Made by a program: the position numbers and the translations under genes. 64,000 nucleotides of DNA from Pseudomonadota bacterium. GTDB taxonomy: Bacteria; Myxococcota_A; Polyangia; GCA-2747355. Below are positions 26,627 to 35,334 of this stretch, one piece after another (the first letter of the stretch is position 1; each line of letters opens with the position of its first letter). The stretch lies in the NCBI GenBank assembly GCA_016702545.1, contig JADJDT010000015.1, positions 92,491-156,490 of the forward strand. Direction: 5' to 3'. The notes under the pieces are model-generated. The model was not told the DNA's origin. It was given only the letters and a program-made list of their open reading frames with translations, and ran no database searches.

Positions 26627-28266
26627 CGGCTCCTCTTGCGCGCCGTGCGGGCCGCCTGGCGCGGGCGCTTCGTCGTACGCGCGGTGGCCTTGGAACCCGT
26701 CCGCGACGGTGCGGCCGAGGACGGCAGGCGCACCGACGCCGGCAGCGGCTTCGACTGCATCACCCTCATCCACGCCTCGATGCCCTCCTGCGTGCCCATG
26801 TCGAAGCCCGCGTCACGGCCGGCCATCATGATCGACTTCGCCATCCCGAACATGCTCGGGTTCGCGAGCGCGGCCTGGAGCCGCTCCACGGCGTCGCCAG
26901 CGAGCACGCGCACACACGCCTCGGCCTGCTCGAGCCCGCACTCGCGCTCGAGGAAGGCGTAGAACGCGTGCTGACTGGCCACGAGCCCGCCTGCAGCCGA
27001 CGCGTCGATGGTCACCTGGCGCGGAGTGATCTCGAAGACAAGCTCGCGCAGCTCGGGCGCACCGAGCGTCGCGATCGTCGCGCCGAAGTAGTCGGCCGCC
27101 AAGTCCATCACGAGGTGGCACCACCGGACGTCCGTCGGCGCCTTCCCCTCCGGCGCGGCCAAGAAGCGCCGCAGCAGCTCCTGCTCGAGCGGCCGCCGCG
27201 CCTCGGGGTCGATATCCTGCCCGTCCCGCGCCAACGCGAAGAGCGCGGCCAGCAGAGCATCGCGCGGCCTTTGCTCGCCATGCACCTGCTCATACGGAAT
27301 GCGCAGCGAGACCTCGACCGCACCGGCATGCGTGCGCACGGAGACGCTGCGCACGAGCGGCTCGGCGCCCTTCCACACCGCGAGCAGCGCCTCCGTCTCG
27401 CTCAGCAGCTGAGGCAACGCGAGCGCAATCGCCTCGGCGAGCGTCACCTCCGCGGCCGTCGCCGGGCGCACCCCGACTTCCTCGTCCACCACCGCGAGCC
27501 ACGGATAGGCGGCGGCGCCGGCGACCTCCCATTGATGTTCGGCGATCTCCTGCAGCAGCTCGGCCGACACCTCGGAGCGATGATCGAAGCTCAGCGCCAA
27601 GTGCGGCGGGACGGCGGGCTCCTCTCCGCGCTGGATCGCTTCGGCCCCGTCGAGGTAGGCCTCGAAGTGGTCCAACTTGGCGAAGAAGACGAACCCGAGG
27701 TTCTCGCCCTGCTGTCCCATGATCAACAGCGCGGCCTCCTTGACGCCGAGCTGCTCGATGTTGACGGCCAGGAGGCTCTGGTCGATCGGCACCGTCTTCC
27801 ACGGCGCGGCGCGAAAGAACCCAGCCGCCGCGCGGAAAAACGCCGCGATCGCTTCCGGCCCGACCTCGGCTGAGAGGTAGGACTGGTCGTTCTCGGCGTC
27901 CGCGTCCATCGTCTCGAGCAGCGACGCCCGCACCACGTCGATCTCGGGCGTCGGGCCGCACACCACGTCGAGCCCCGGGTGCCCCTCGCGCAGCGCCGCG
28001 GCGAGCTCCGGCGACGCCACCCGTACGCGCCCCGGCGCGTGCGGCCGACCCCAGCTCGGACGCACGATCGTGCCCCGCAGGCTCTCACTCGCCTGGCCGA
28101 GCAGCTCGCCGGGCTTGCCCACCGTCGAGCCGAGAATGGCGCCCTTGGCACTCACCCAGAAGAGCGCCTCGGGCCGATAGGGCTCGCCCTCACCCGTAAC
28201 CGTCGCGGGCAGCACAACCAGCCCGCCGACCCACTCGATTCCTACTCGTCTGATCTTCGCTGCCAT
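26623..28266 (-). CDS. Conserved hypothetical protein (547 aa)
   Basis: I cannot assign a named family with confidence. The protein starts MAAKIRRVGIEWVGGLVVLP. It has an acidic, Ala-rich globular body with a possible repeated beta-alpha unit (LFWVSAKGAILGS; LAVVDEEVGVRPATAAEV), a middle region with PLEQELLRRFLAA, and a C-terminal helical part (FYAFLERECGLEQAEACVRV; EGIEAWMRVMQSKPLP). It ends in a Lys/Arg/Thr-rich tail that could bind nucleic acid. There is no signal peptide, so it is cytoplasmic. The pattern brings to mind DUF6930/DUF7309-type proteins of planctomycetes and myxobacteria, a guess only. It is the first of three minus-strand genes joined by ATGA overlaps. Its promoter should be in the 215-bp gap upstream, which is also the left boundary of the defence island. 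Confidence 0.7.
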   Translation of the reverse strand: MAAKIRRVGIEWVGGLVVLPATVTGEGEPYRPEALFWVSAKGAILGSTVGKPGELLGQASESLRGTIVRPSWGRPHAPGRVRVASPELAAALREGHPGLDVVCGPTPEIDVVRASLLETMDADAENDQSYLSAEVGPEAIAAFFRAAAGFFRAAPWKTVPIDQSLLAVNIEQLGVKEAALLIMGQQGENLGFVFFAKLDHFEAYLDGAEAIQRGEEPAVPPHLALSFDHRSEVSAELLQEIAEHQWEVAGAAAYPWLAVVDEEVGVRPATAAEVTLAEAIALALPQLLSETEALLAVWKGAEPLVRSVSVRTHAGAVEVSLRIPYEQVHGEQRPRDALLAALFALARDGQDIDPEARRPLEQELLRRFLAAPEGKAPTDVRWCHLVMDLAADYFGATIATLGAPELRELVFEITPRQVTIDASAAGGLVASQHAFYAFLERECGLEQAEACVRVLAGDAVERLQAALANPSMFGMAKSIMMAGRDAGFDMGTQEGIEAWMRVMQSKPLPASVRLPSSAAPSRTGSKATARTTKRPRQAARTARKRSR

Positions 28267-28481
28267 AGTTGTCACCAATACCACTTCTGGCAACCACGCA
28301 AACGTGGCGGGTCATCGATCGTCGAAGCTCTTCTGTCCGCGGACGTCGCGACCTCGGTCCCGGACGTCAGGCTTCCCGACTACTCACCAGCAGCTCATGA
28401 CCTCGCGGGCCATGTCTCGGCCGAAAGTGGGGGCGAGCCCCGCTGACCTCGCTCTTTGATGGCGCTCTGGGGCATCCCCGG
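28267..28481. other. Intergenic gap at the left edge of the defence island
   Basis: A 215-bp non-coding stretch with no convincing frame. It holds a small hairpin at 28293-28306 (CCACG-loop-CGTGG) and GGACGTC in direct repeat near 28340-28370. Base composition is less GC-skewed than in the flanking genes. It would contain the promoter of the 547-residue gene and any terminator of the island operon. Confidence 0.45.
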
Positions 28482-29240
28482 TCACCTACTGGCCTCGACC
28501 TTCGCGCGGCGGAAGACGAGCACGGCGAGGTCGTGTCGATAGTCCTCGCCGCCGCAGCGGACCTCCGTGAGCACCAGCGGGCCAAGCTCCCGGCCGCCGA
28601 TGACGACCTCGACCGGGTCGCCACCGACGGGGGGCAAGCGGCCCTCCGCGAAGAGCTGCAGGGCCGAGGGCATCATCGTGTACACCGTCGCGGTACCGTC
28701 GTCACCGACCACGCCGCGGTGACGCTCCACCGGGAACCCCAGTGCCGTGTTCCCGCCCTTTGAGATCTGCACCTCATCGAGGAACCTACCGGCGATGGCG
28801 ACGCGCTGCTCGATCGGCGGTGGGATCTCGGCCTCCACCCCGTCCGGGAGGGCCATCGTGCACACGAGGCGCCGCACCCCGTTGTCATCCGCGTCGTAGG
28901 TCCAGCTCCCGACCAGCCGCGGATCGAGCCAATGTTCGCGCCGGCGCTCGGTGAGCAGATCAAAGGTCGCGGCATCGTCGCGGGAGGCCTGGCGCCCGCG
29001 CAGGCGCTTGCGAAGGTCCTTCAGCTCCTTGACGCGCGGGTACGTCCAGCGCTTCGATGCGAGCACGCTGGCGTTCCAGAAGGTCACCGCCAGGGCAACG
29101 GCCGCGCGCGCGTCGTCGCTGGCGGGCGCCGAGCCGAGCCTGTCGAGCAGCGGGGCGGCTAGCTCGAGCACGAGCTCCGCGAGGTCGCGCTCGGGCAGGC
29201 GCACGACGGTCCACGAATACGGGTCTCGCCGCCGCGTCAT
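28482..29240 (-). CDS. Hypothetical protein, last gene of the island operon
   Basis: A 252-residue soluble protein with no signal peptide. The N-terminal half is helical (DLAELVLELAAPLLDRLG; AAVALAVTFWNASVLASKRW) with a basic segment (VKELKDLRKRLRGRQ); the C-terminal half is beta-rich with IEQRVAIAGRFLDEV and ends in VFRRAKVEASR. The family is not recognised. It begins at ATG 29240 overlapping the TPR gene stop (ATGA), so it is translated with the TPR protein and through it with the HEPN/DUF262 block. The conserved position suggests a role in the defence cassette, but that is inference from context alone. Confidence 0.7.
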   Translation of the reverse strand: MTRRRDPYSWTVVRLPERDLAELVLELAAPLLDRLGSAPASDDARAAVALAVTFWNASVLASKRWTYPRVKELKDLRKRLRGRQASRDDAATFDLLTERRREHWLDPRLVGSWTYDADDNGVRRLVCTMALPDGVEAEIPPPIEQRVAIAGRFLDEVQISKGGNTALGFPVERHRGVVGDDGTATVYTMMPSALQLFAEGRLPPVGGDPVEVVIGGRELGPLVLTEVRCGGEDYRHDLAVLVFRRAKVEASR

Positions 29241-30511
29241 CGTTCCCCCTCCTGCAGCTCCTCCCAAGTCCTGCCGGCCTCGACGGCGGCGAGGTTGAAG
29301 CGGGCGCCCTGGTTGTCGCCGGGGTTGAGCCACAGCAGCTTGCGGAACACCGCGGCGGCCTCGCGGGTCTTGCCGAGGCGCCAAAGGCACAGGCCCATGC
29401 TGAGCATGCAACGCAGGAACGGGCGGTTGTCGATCAGGCCCCAGGCGAGTACACCATCGAACCTCTTGCCGAGCGAGAGCGTGCCGATGCTCAGGCCGAC
29501 GTCGTAGTGGCGCAGCGCCTGGGCCGGCCGGTGGTCGAAGTCGAAGTTGCCGAGGTGCGCGTGAGCGTCGAGGCAGCGCAGGTCCTGCGCAAGCATGTTC
29601 ATCAGGATCTCGCGCGCGCCGACACGATCGCCCGCGGCGTTTAGCTCGCTAGCCTCAACGATGGGGTCCGAGTCGAAGTCCCCGGGCTCGACGCCCGGGA
29701 GCACCTGCTCCATCTCGAACATCGGCCGCTTGCCTCGAGCGATGATGGCCTTGGCCCACGCTTCAAGGGGCTCGCCCTCTTCGCCCCAGTACCTGGTCTC
29801 AGGATCCCACTCGCCGCGAGGGCGAAGGGCGAGCGGTACGAGGCCGAGCGCCTCCACGTCCGCGCGCATCGAGAGCACACGCCCCGCCAGGTAGGCGTGG
29901 CGCGCGTAGGTCCACTGCTTCGTCGGCATGACCGTGATGATCCCGCCGGGCACCTCGTCGCGCACCGGCTTGCGCAGCGTGAGTTCGCGGGCCGTGCCCA
30001 GCAGGCGGCAGCGGAGCGCGTTCCATTTGCACGCGAGCACGATCAGCTCGACGGGCCTGCCGACGACGAGGTCGGCGCTCGTGGCCCTGTGGGCGCTCGC
30101 CGGCGTGGCGCTGGCAAGCTCCCACCCCCCTTGCGTCAGGCCCGCTCGCGGGTGCCCGCTGGAGGTGATGGCGCCGGCCGTGACGGGCTCGCCGACGACG
30201 AACGCCTCCGCGGGCAGAGCGACCTCCTTCTGCGCGGCGCCCTCGAGCGCACGGAGCTGCTGGTCCTCGGTCTTTGCGCCCGCGCCGATGCGCGCGAAGG
30301 GCGCGCCCGGCGTGTTTGCCGCGGTCGGTTTGGCGAAGGTGCGCCGTCTGTTCCTCGGGTCGAAGACGCCCCGCTCCTTCGCGTCGGCGATCAGGTCGAT
30401 GAGCTGGCCGAGGTCCTCGCGTCCGGTGGCGCTGTTGCCGGACTTCGTCTTGGCGGCGCGGGACTTCGCGCGTGGGGCGGGCTTCTTGGTAGGGGGATTC
30501 GGGCGCGTCAC
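29237..30511 (-). CDS. TPR-containing hypothetical protein of the defence island
   Basis: A 424-residue protein. The N-terminus is Lys/Pro-rich and basic (TKKPAPRAKSRAAKTKSG). A middle domain (residues ~90-260) includes VELIVLACKWNALRCRLLGT and GGIITVMPTKQWTYARHAYL, and C-terminal TPR-like helices (~280-420) include LDAHAHLGNFDFDHRPAQAL and LWRLGKTREAAAVFRKLLWL. No enzymatic motif is apparent. The start at 30511 overlaps the stop of the 62-residue gene (ATGA), and its own stop overlaps the 252-residue gene in the same way. TPR proteins often act as sensors or scaffolds in defence loci; here that is only a contextual suggestion. Confidence 0.72.
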   Translation of the reverse strand: MTRPNPPTKKPAPRAKSRAAKTKSGNSATGREDLGQLIDLIADAKERGVFDPRNRRRTFAKPTAANTPGAPFARIGAGAKTEDQQLRALEGAAQKEVALPAEAFVVGEPVTAGAITSSGHPRAGLTQGGWELASATPASAHRATSADLVVGRPVELIVLACKWNALRCRLLGTARELTLRKPVRDEVPGGIITVMPTKQWTYARHAYLAGRVLSMRADVEALGLVPLALRPRGEWDPETRYWGEEGEPLEAWAKAIIARGKRPMFEMEQVLPGVEPGDFDSDPIVEASELNAAGDRVGAREILMNMLAQDLRCLDAHAHLGNFDFDHRPAQALRHYDVGLSIGTLSLGKRFDGVLAWGLIDNRPFLRCMLSMGLCLWRLGKTREAAAVFRKLLWLNPGDNQGARFNLAAVEAGRTWEELQEGER

Positions 30512-30696
30512 AACGGCTTCCCCTTCTTCCCCGTCGGCGCAGTGGGCGTCGCCTCGGCCCTAGGGATCCGGAGTTCCCGGATGGTTGCCTCGCGACGGAG
30601 CTCGGACGTGGTCCTCGGGGCGCGGTCGGTCATCGGCCCCTCGCCTTGGTGAGCGCCGCTCGTCCGGCCGGTCTCAGGGTGGCAGATCTCGGTCAT
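30508..30696 (-). CDS. Small 62-residue protein between HEPN and TPR genes
   Basis: A short polar, basic protein with no hydrophobic segment (middle part MTDRAPRTTSELRREATIRE, C-terminal KKGKPL). It is judged real because both ends are ATGA overlaps: its start overlaps the stop of the HEPN gene and its stop overlaps the TPR gene start. An internal ATG at 30633 would give 41 residues. No family recognised. Confidence 0.6.
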   Translation of the reverse strand: MTEICHPETGRTSGAHQGEGPMTDRAPRTTSELRREATIRELRIPRAEATPTAPTGKKGKPL

Positions 30697-31414
30697 GGCG
30701 CATGCCCTTCCGCGGGCGCGACCGGCGGGACGCTTGCCTGTGCAGGCGGTTGACCCGACGACGCTGTCGCGGCGTCGAGGCGCTCCAGTTCGGCCCGCCC
30801 ACGCTGGATCAGCTCGTCGAGCTTCAACAAGCCCGCGGCCAATTGCCTCGCGCTCTTGTACTCACTCTCGGGGTCGATGTACCGCGTGACCTTCGAAACG
30901 GAGGTGTGCGCGACCTCGCCTCGAGCGGAGCCGAAGGATGAGAGATCCGACAGCAGCGTGGCGTCAATTTCAGGCGCGCCGATGCCGAGCGGCAGGAGCA
31001 ACCTGAGGACGTTCTCCTCCTTCAGCCCGTGGTTCTGGCGCTGGGCCGACCTCCACACGGCCTGCGCCTTCTGGATGGCGTCACGAACATCCAGCTCAGC
31101 CCCTTGGTCCTTGAGCGACGAAGGCGGGGGAGTGCGTGGTTGCGACCAGAGAACGCGAGCAAGCCAAGCAGAACTCGTGACGGGGTGCCGCGCTCAGACC
31201 ACGCAGCCCAGGCGGCCTGGAAGAGATCGCTCGCAATCTCCTCGACGTAGGCCTCCATCTCCGCGTGCACGAGCACCCGAAACGATGCCGCCCGAAGATG
31301 CACTTCGTCGGGCTTGTCGTACGTGCCCGTCGGGTCAAACGGATCGGGCAAGAGCACCTTCCGCAGACGCTCGATGGCGTTTCCAAGCCTTTCGTGAAGC
31401 TCCGATCCGGCCAC
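30693..31414 (-). CDS. HEPN-domain protein (MAE_28990/RiboL-PSP type), frameshifted
   Basis: HEPN proteins are small helical RNases or their relatives, frequent as toxins in defence loci. The N-terminal part (GTG at 31414) runs LHERLGNAIERLRKVL then FRVLVHAEMEAYVEEIASDL, the pattern of the MAE_28990/MAE_18760-like HEPN family, down to FSGRNHA. The sense then moves to another frame, where PPSSLKDQGAELDVRDAIQK leads into AQAVWRSAQRQNHGLKEENV and a conserved C-terminus with LLLPLGIGAPEIDATLLSDL. The switch is at a CCCCC run near 31128 and equals one missing base. Joined, the protein is ~240 residues. No clear R-x4-6-H catalytic motif can be read across the break. It is directly downstream of DUF262 (3 bp after the likely stop). 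Confidence 0.65.
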
Positions 31415-31417
31415 GTC

Positions 31418-32595
31418 TCACCCCAGAAGCTGGAGAAGGTGATCCGCTTGTCCGCGATCTTGGGAACGGCGAAGTCGAGGCCTGTGGCCTTGCGCAGCGC
31501 GCTCCCCCACGCGTCGAGTCGGAGCGCGGTGTTCTCCACACCTGCGGTGTCACGCTCGACGGCAGCAGCGAACGCTCTGTCGGCGAAGAGGTTCGCATAG
31601 GCCGCGCGAACATCGTCGCCGTGGAGCGCGGTCGCCTCTCGAATGCGCGGATCCACGGCGAAGAACAGCAGCGCGTCTAGAATCGCTCGATTGAGCTGCC
31701 TGGAGCCGGGCTTTCGCGCGACGCCATCCGGAAACACCTGAAGGAGCGACAGGATGGCGGCGTCGAACGAGTCGGCAGCCGCCACGATCGCGTCCTTCTT
31801 CGCCGGCCAGGTCTTGTTCATGTCCTCGAAGGCTGCATCGAGAAACGACTTGAAGCGTCCCCCGTAGGTCCCGAGGAAGAAGTGAAAGGCCAGGTAGCGC
31901 GCCAGCAACTCAACGTCGCGCATTCGGTAGTCGGGACCCTCGAGGCCGAGGAGGTCCCTGAGCCCCGTACTCTCGACCGAGCGCTCGTCCACGAAGTCAG
32001 TGAACTCGCCGGGGAAAAGGGCCTGCCGGAGTTCCTGCGGAGAGAGCTTCACGCTGCCTGTGTTCAGGCGAAGGAAGACCAGATGCAGGAACTCGATGTT
32101 GGGCCAGTTCTTGATTACGACCGTCCGAATCGGCTGATTCAGCAAGGACGTGAAGTCGTCGAGAAGCGCCGGGTCCCCTTCGAGGTCGGCGTACGTCTTG
32201 CCGGACAGCCCCTTGCGCACGTCCAGACCCGACAGTCGGTAGGAGTTGTTCGGGCCCTCGCCGAATCCCCAGAACTGAAGGAGAGAGCAACCTTTGCTTC
32301 CCGTCCAGCACCACGAAGCTCCTCTGCGCTCGCGTGATTCCGCCAGGACGATCTGGGGAATCGGCAGGCCGAGGATCAAGGACTCAATGAACTGGCTCTT
32401 CCGCTGTTTGTCCCAAGCATCGCGCCGCTGAAATCGAGGCTTCAGCACGATATTGCCCCGCTTCAACTGGGACACGACGGTCTCCGTCGTCCAATCGGTC
32501 GCATGAAGGACCACATCGGAGTAGCGGACCTGAGCACTCGGCTCCGATGCTTCCTCGCTCGAGGCTTCCGAGAATTCGACGGGATCACGGGTCAT
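31418..32595 (-). CDS. DUF262-domain (ParB/GmrS-like) protein, frameshifted
   Basis: DUF262 is a ParB/sulfiredoxin-like NTPase-nuclease domain found in GmrSD-type and other defence proteins. The start at ATG 32595 has GGAGAG upstream. NIVLKPRFQRRDAWDKQRKS, FIESLILGLPIPQIVLAE and FLRLNTGSVKLSPQELRQAL are characteristic. The signature DGKQR is present only in another frame (VVLDGKQRLL at ~32290-32320); the reading frame leaves and returns within ~35 bp, so the motif is destroyed in the nominal frame by two compensating single-base shifts. A third shift near the end would give a stop at 31418-31420, 3 bp before the HEPN start; without it the frame runs antisense-like over HEPN to 31096. Unlike GmrSD, no DUF1524 HNH domain follows; HEPN takes its place. 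Confidence 0.7.
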
Positions 32596-32680
32596 CGTTG
32601 CTCTCTCCGTTTTCGGTGTCTTTCGAGGCGTCCGTGGGCCCGCAGATCCACCTCGCGTAGCGCTGCGACCTCCGCGCCCC

Positions 32681-33502
32681 TCATGGCGCAAGCCCCCTCG
32701 TCAGCCGTCGCACGTAGCCCCGGTCGATGAGGCTCTCGAACTGCGTCCGCAGCGCCCGCGCGAAGACCGCGTCCTCGAGCAGGACGCCTGCCTCGATGTT
32801 TCGGCCTTGGGCGGCCTCGGTCAGGTTGGCGGAGGTGACGAACGCGCGCGCGTCGTCCACGACCACGCACTTGGCGTGCAGGCACGCGCTCTCCTCACCC
32901 ACCGCCTGGAGCGAGCGCGGGTCGTAGTAGACCTCGGGCACGGGTTCCCAGGGCCAGATCTCCTTCCGGAACCAGCCGACGAAGGCGTCCTCGACGTCGC
33001 GCTCGGACGCGTGCGCCATGTAGTCAAGGCGACGGAGGTTCACGAAGATGCGCACCGTCAGGCTGCTGACCTCGGCCATGCGCTTCGCGAGCGGGAGCAG
33101 CACCGGGTTGCCCTTGGCCTCGCCTTCCTTCGCCTTGTGGCCGAGGTTGAAGGTCGAGACGACGACCGACTCACGCGCTCCGCGAAAGAGCTCGTTGCAG
33201 ACGACGGCCGTGTCCCGCGAGCCCGCGATGTCGAGATCGGACCAGACCAGCGATGGCTGCGGCTTCACCTCGCCCACCCTTCGCGCCGCCTCCGCCAGAC
33301 GCAGCGCAGCGACGAGCGCGCCAGCCTCGAGGCCGGCAGCGTGCAGCGCCTCGATCAACCGCAGCGCGTCGGTCTGCTCGCCCTTTGCGACCTGACGCCC
33401 GACCTGCATCGCGCCGAACGGAGCGACGAGGGCGCCGCGCTCCACGGCACCAGCGAGCGCCCCGAGCGCCGTCGCGGACAGGATCGGAAGCGCCTCGCTC
33501 AC
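32681..33502 (-). CDS. drmC: DISARM protein DrmC (phospholipase D-like nuclease)
   Basis: A 273-residue protein of the PLD superfamily. The HKD-type motif is clear in CLHAKCVVVDDARAFVTSAN followed by LTEAAQGRNIEAGVLLED; the first half-motif is degenerate (STFNLGH). DrmC is one of the three core DISARM proteins and is annotated as a phospholipase D/nuclease, although in the best-studied system it is dispensable for phage restriction. It starts with GTG at 33502 overlapping the drmB stop (GTGA), as expected for the drmA-drmB-drmC order. The next gene, DUF262, begins 85 bp further on and may have its own promoter. Confidence 0.9.
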   Translation of the reverse strand: MSEALPILSATALGALAGAVERGALVAPFGAMQVGRQVAKGEQTDALRLIEALHAAGLEAGALVAALRLAEAARRVGEVKPQPSLVWSDLDIAGSRDTAVVCNELFRGARESVVVSTFNLGHKAKEGEAKGNPVLLPLAKRMAEVSSLTVRIFVNLRRLDYMAHASERDVEDAFVGWFRKEIWPWEPVPEVYYDPRSLQAVGEESACLHAKCVVVDDARAFVTSANLTEAAQGRNIEAGVLLEDAVFARALRTQFESLIDRGYVRRLTRGLAP

Positions 33503-35334
33503 GAGCCCTCCGCGAAGAACGCGGCGTCAGCAAGGTCGACCGTCGGAACAACCAGCGAGCGGTCGAGCAGCTCGTTGCGCCGCTCGCACGAGGGCTCCGC
33601 GATCAGCAGGCATCCGTGGCACGCCGCCCCGTGCATGATGCGCCCTTCGTGGAGTTGGTTCGGCTTGTGCTGCGCGCAGACCGGGTCGTTGCTGCAGAGA
33701 CGTCCGAGCTCGAGCGCGGCGTCGAGGTGGCGCGCGATTCTCCGGCCAACCTGCACGAGGCCGCCGAGCGTGCCCTCGGCGTCCGGCGTGCCGGTGTAGA
33801 GCAGCAAGCCATAGGCGCCGTCGCGCACGTAGATGCGCTCGCGGATGCTCGCTGCCGCGTAGCCGCACTCGAGCGAGATCGCTGTGAGCAGGAGGTGCGA
33901 GAGCGAGTGCAGCATGATGTACGGCATGTAGATCTGCTCGACGCGCTCGAGCGGGATCGGGTTCTTCGAGGTACTCTGCACCCCGCCCTGGAACTCGAGC
34001 GCGCGCTGCTTCACCGCGGGGCGAGTCGTCCACGCCTTCACCTTCGCGGCATCGAGCGCGAGGAAGACGCCCTCGCCGCGATTCTCAATGGCCGGCAGCC
34101 AGCGGGTCTCGAGGGCGAGCGCGGCGAGGCGAACACCGAGGTCGACCTCCGAGTCGACGGGCAGCGCCGGAGATTCGAACCGGGTGAAGCCGATCTCGCT
34201 GACAACCTCGCGAAGTCGGTGGGCGAGCACCACGCGCTCGACCGACGCGATCGCCCCCTTGCGCTTGGCATCGAGCGGCAGGCGTCGCGCGTAGAAGTCG
34301 CCCTCGGGCTTGTCGTCGCCGAGCTCGTCGGGAACGGAGAGGAACGTGTCGAGCTCGACGTCCTTCAGGCCCTTCTGCGTCTCCGCGCCTCCTCCTTGAC
34401 GACGCTCGCACTCGGCCCAGACCTCGGCATCGGTCAGTCCTTCGAGTGCGAGCTGCACGCGTTGCTTCTTTCGCTCGCGCTTGATGTCCGCCGCGCTCTC
34501 CGCGACCGAGAGGAAGTCGTCCCAGACCGAGTCGACGGCCTTGCGGAGGCGCTCGTCGTGATCCGGGATCGAGATCGCGCGCTCGACCACAGGGAAGTAC
34601 GCGTTGCTAGCGTGGCGGATCAGGAGCTTGTTGCGGTGGGGCTTGTCGTGAGGGCCAACGCAGGTCTCCCTCGCCATCGGCCCGAGCCACGGGCGATCGC
34701 CGCGGCACTCGCCGAGCACCGACCGCTCCTCGGACGTAGCCTGCAGGCGAACGAGCGACATCGGCTGGCTCGTGCACCCATCACATCGGACAAACAGCTC
34801 GGCGAGATCGCCAGTCGTGCCGCGCTCGTCGAACCAGAGTTGGCCGCCGCAGGCGACTCCGTCACCATGGACGAGTCGCGGCCAGTCGATGTCGCTCACG
34901 TGACCGTTGGGGCAGGCCTGCACGAAGCGAACGGGCACGACAGGCCAGTCCTTGCGCTTGCGCTTGCCGGTTGGATCGTCTCCGACGTAGCGCCCCTTCA
35001 CCAGCGCCTTGCGGTGCACGAGCGGTCGAGACCGACCGTACTGCTTGGTGCTCACCTCGAACTGCGCGACGAACCACTCAGGGAACTGCCAGGCGACGAT
35101 GCCGATGCCGAGCTCGTCCTCGCGCTCCGGGACTGGCGGCGAGCGCAGCTCGAGGAACGGCAGGCCAAGCCGGCGACGCAGGTTCGCGAGCAGTCTCGGC
35201 TCGGGGACGAGCTACGCATCGCCGGCCCAGTGCTCGAGGCCCGCGACGAGCACCGCGTAGTCCGGGAGATCGACGAGCGCGCCCGGCCCGTACGTGGAGA
35301 CGATCTGGCTCTGACGAATCTTGACGATGCTCAC
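33499..35334 (-). CDS. drmB: DISARM protein DrmB (DUF1998), interrupted by an amber codon
   Basis: A 611-codon frame from GTG 35334, which overlaps the drmA stop. The N-terminus IRQSQIVSTYGPGALVDLPD is diagnostic of DrmB; downstream are CPNGHVSDIDW, a Cys pair in FVRCDGCTSQ, and the DUF1998 region near the C-terminus (YMPYIMLHSLSHLLLTAISL, ending AACHGCLLIAEPSCERRNEL), with cysteines likely to bind zinc. In DISARM, DrmB forms a complex with DrmA that recognises and blocks incoming DNA. Codon 41 (35212-35214) is TAG, in the same frame as the rest, so the protein is truncated unless the stop is suppressed or a sequence error. If truncated, translation could restart at GTG 35055, losing the conserved N-terminus. 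Confidence 0.85.

Noticed and set aside
31096..31417. DUF262 frame continuing to 31096
   Set aside because: The tail is Arg/Ser-rich shadow sequence over HEPN; a stop next to the HEPN start is more plausible.
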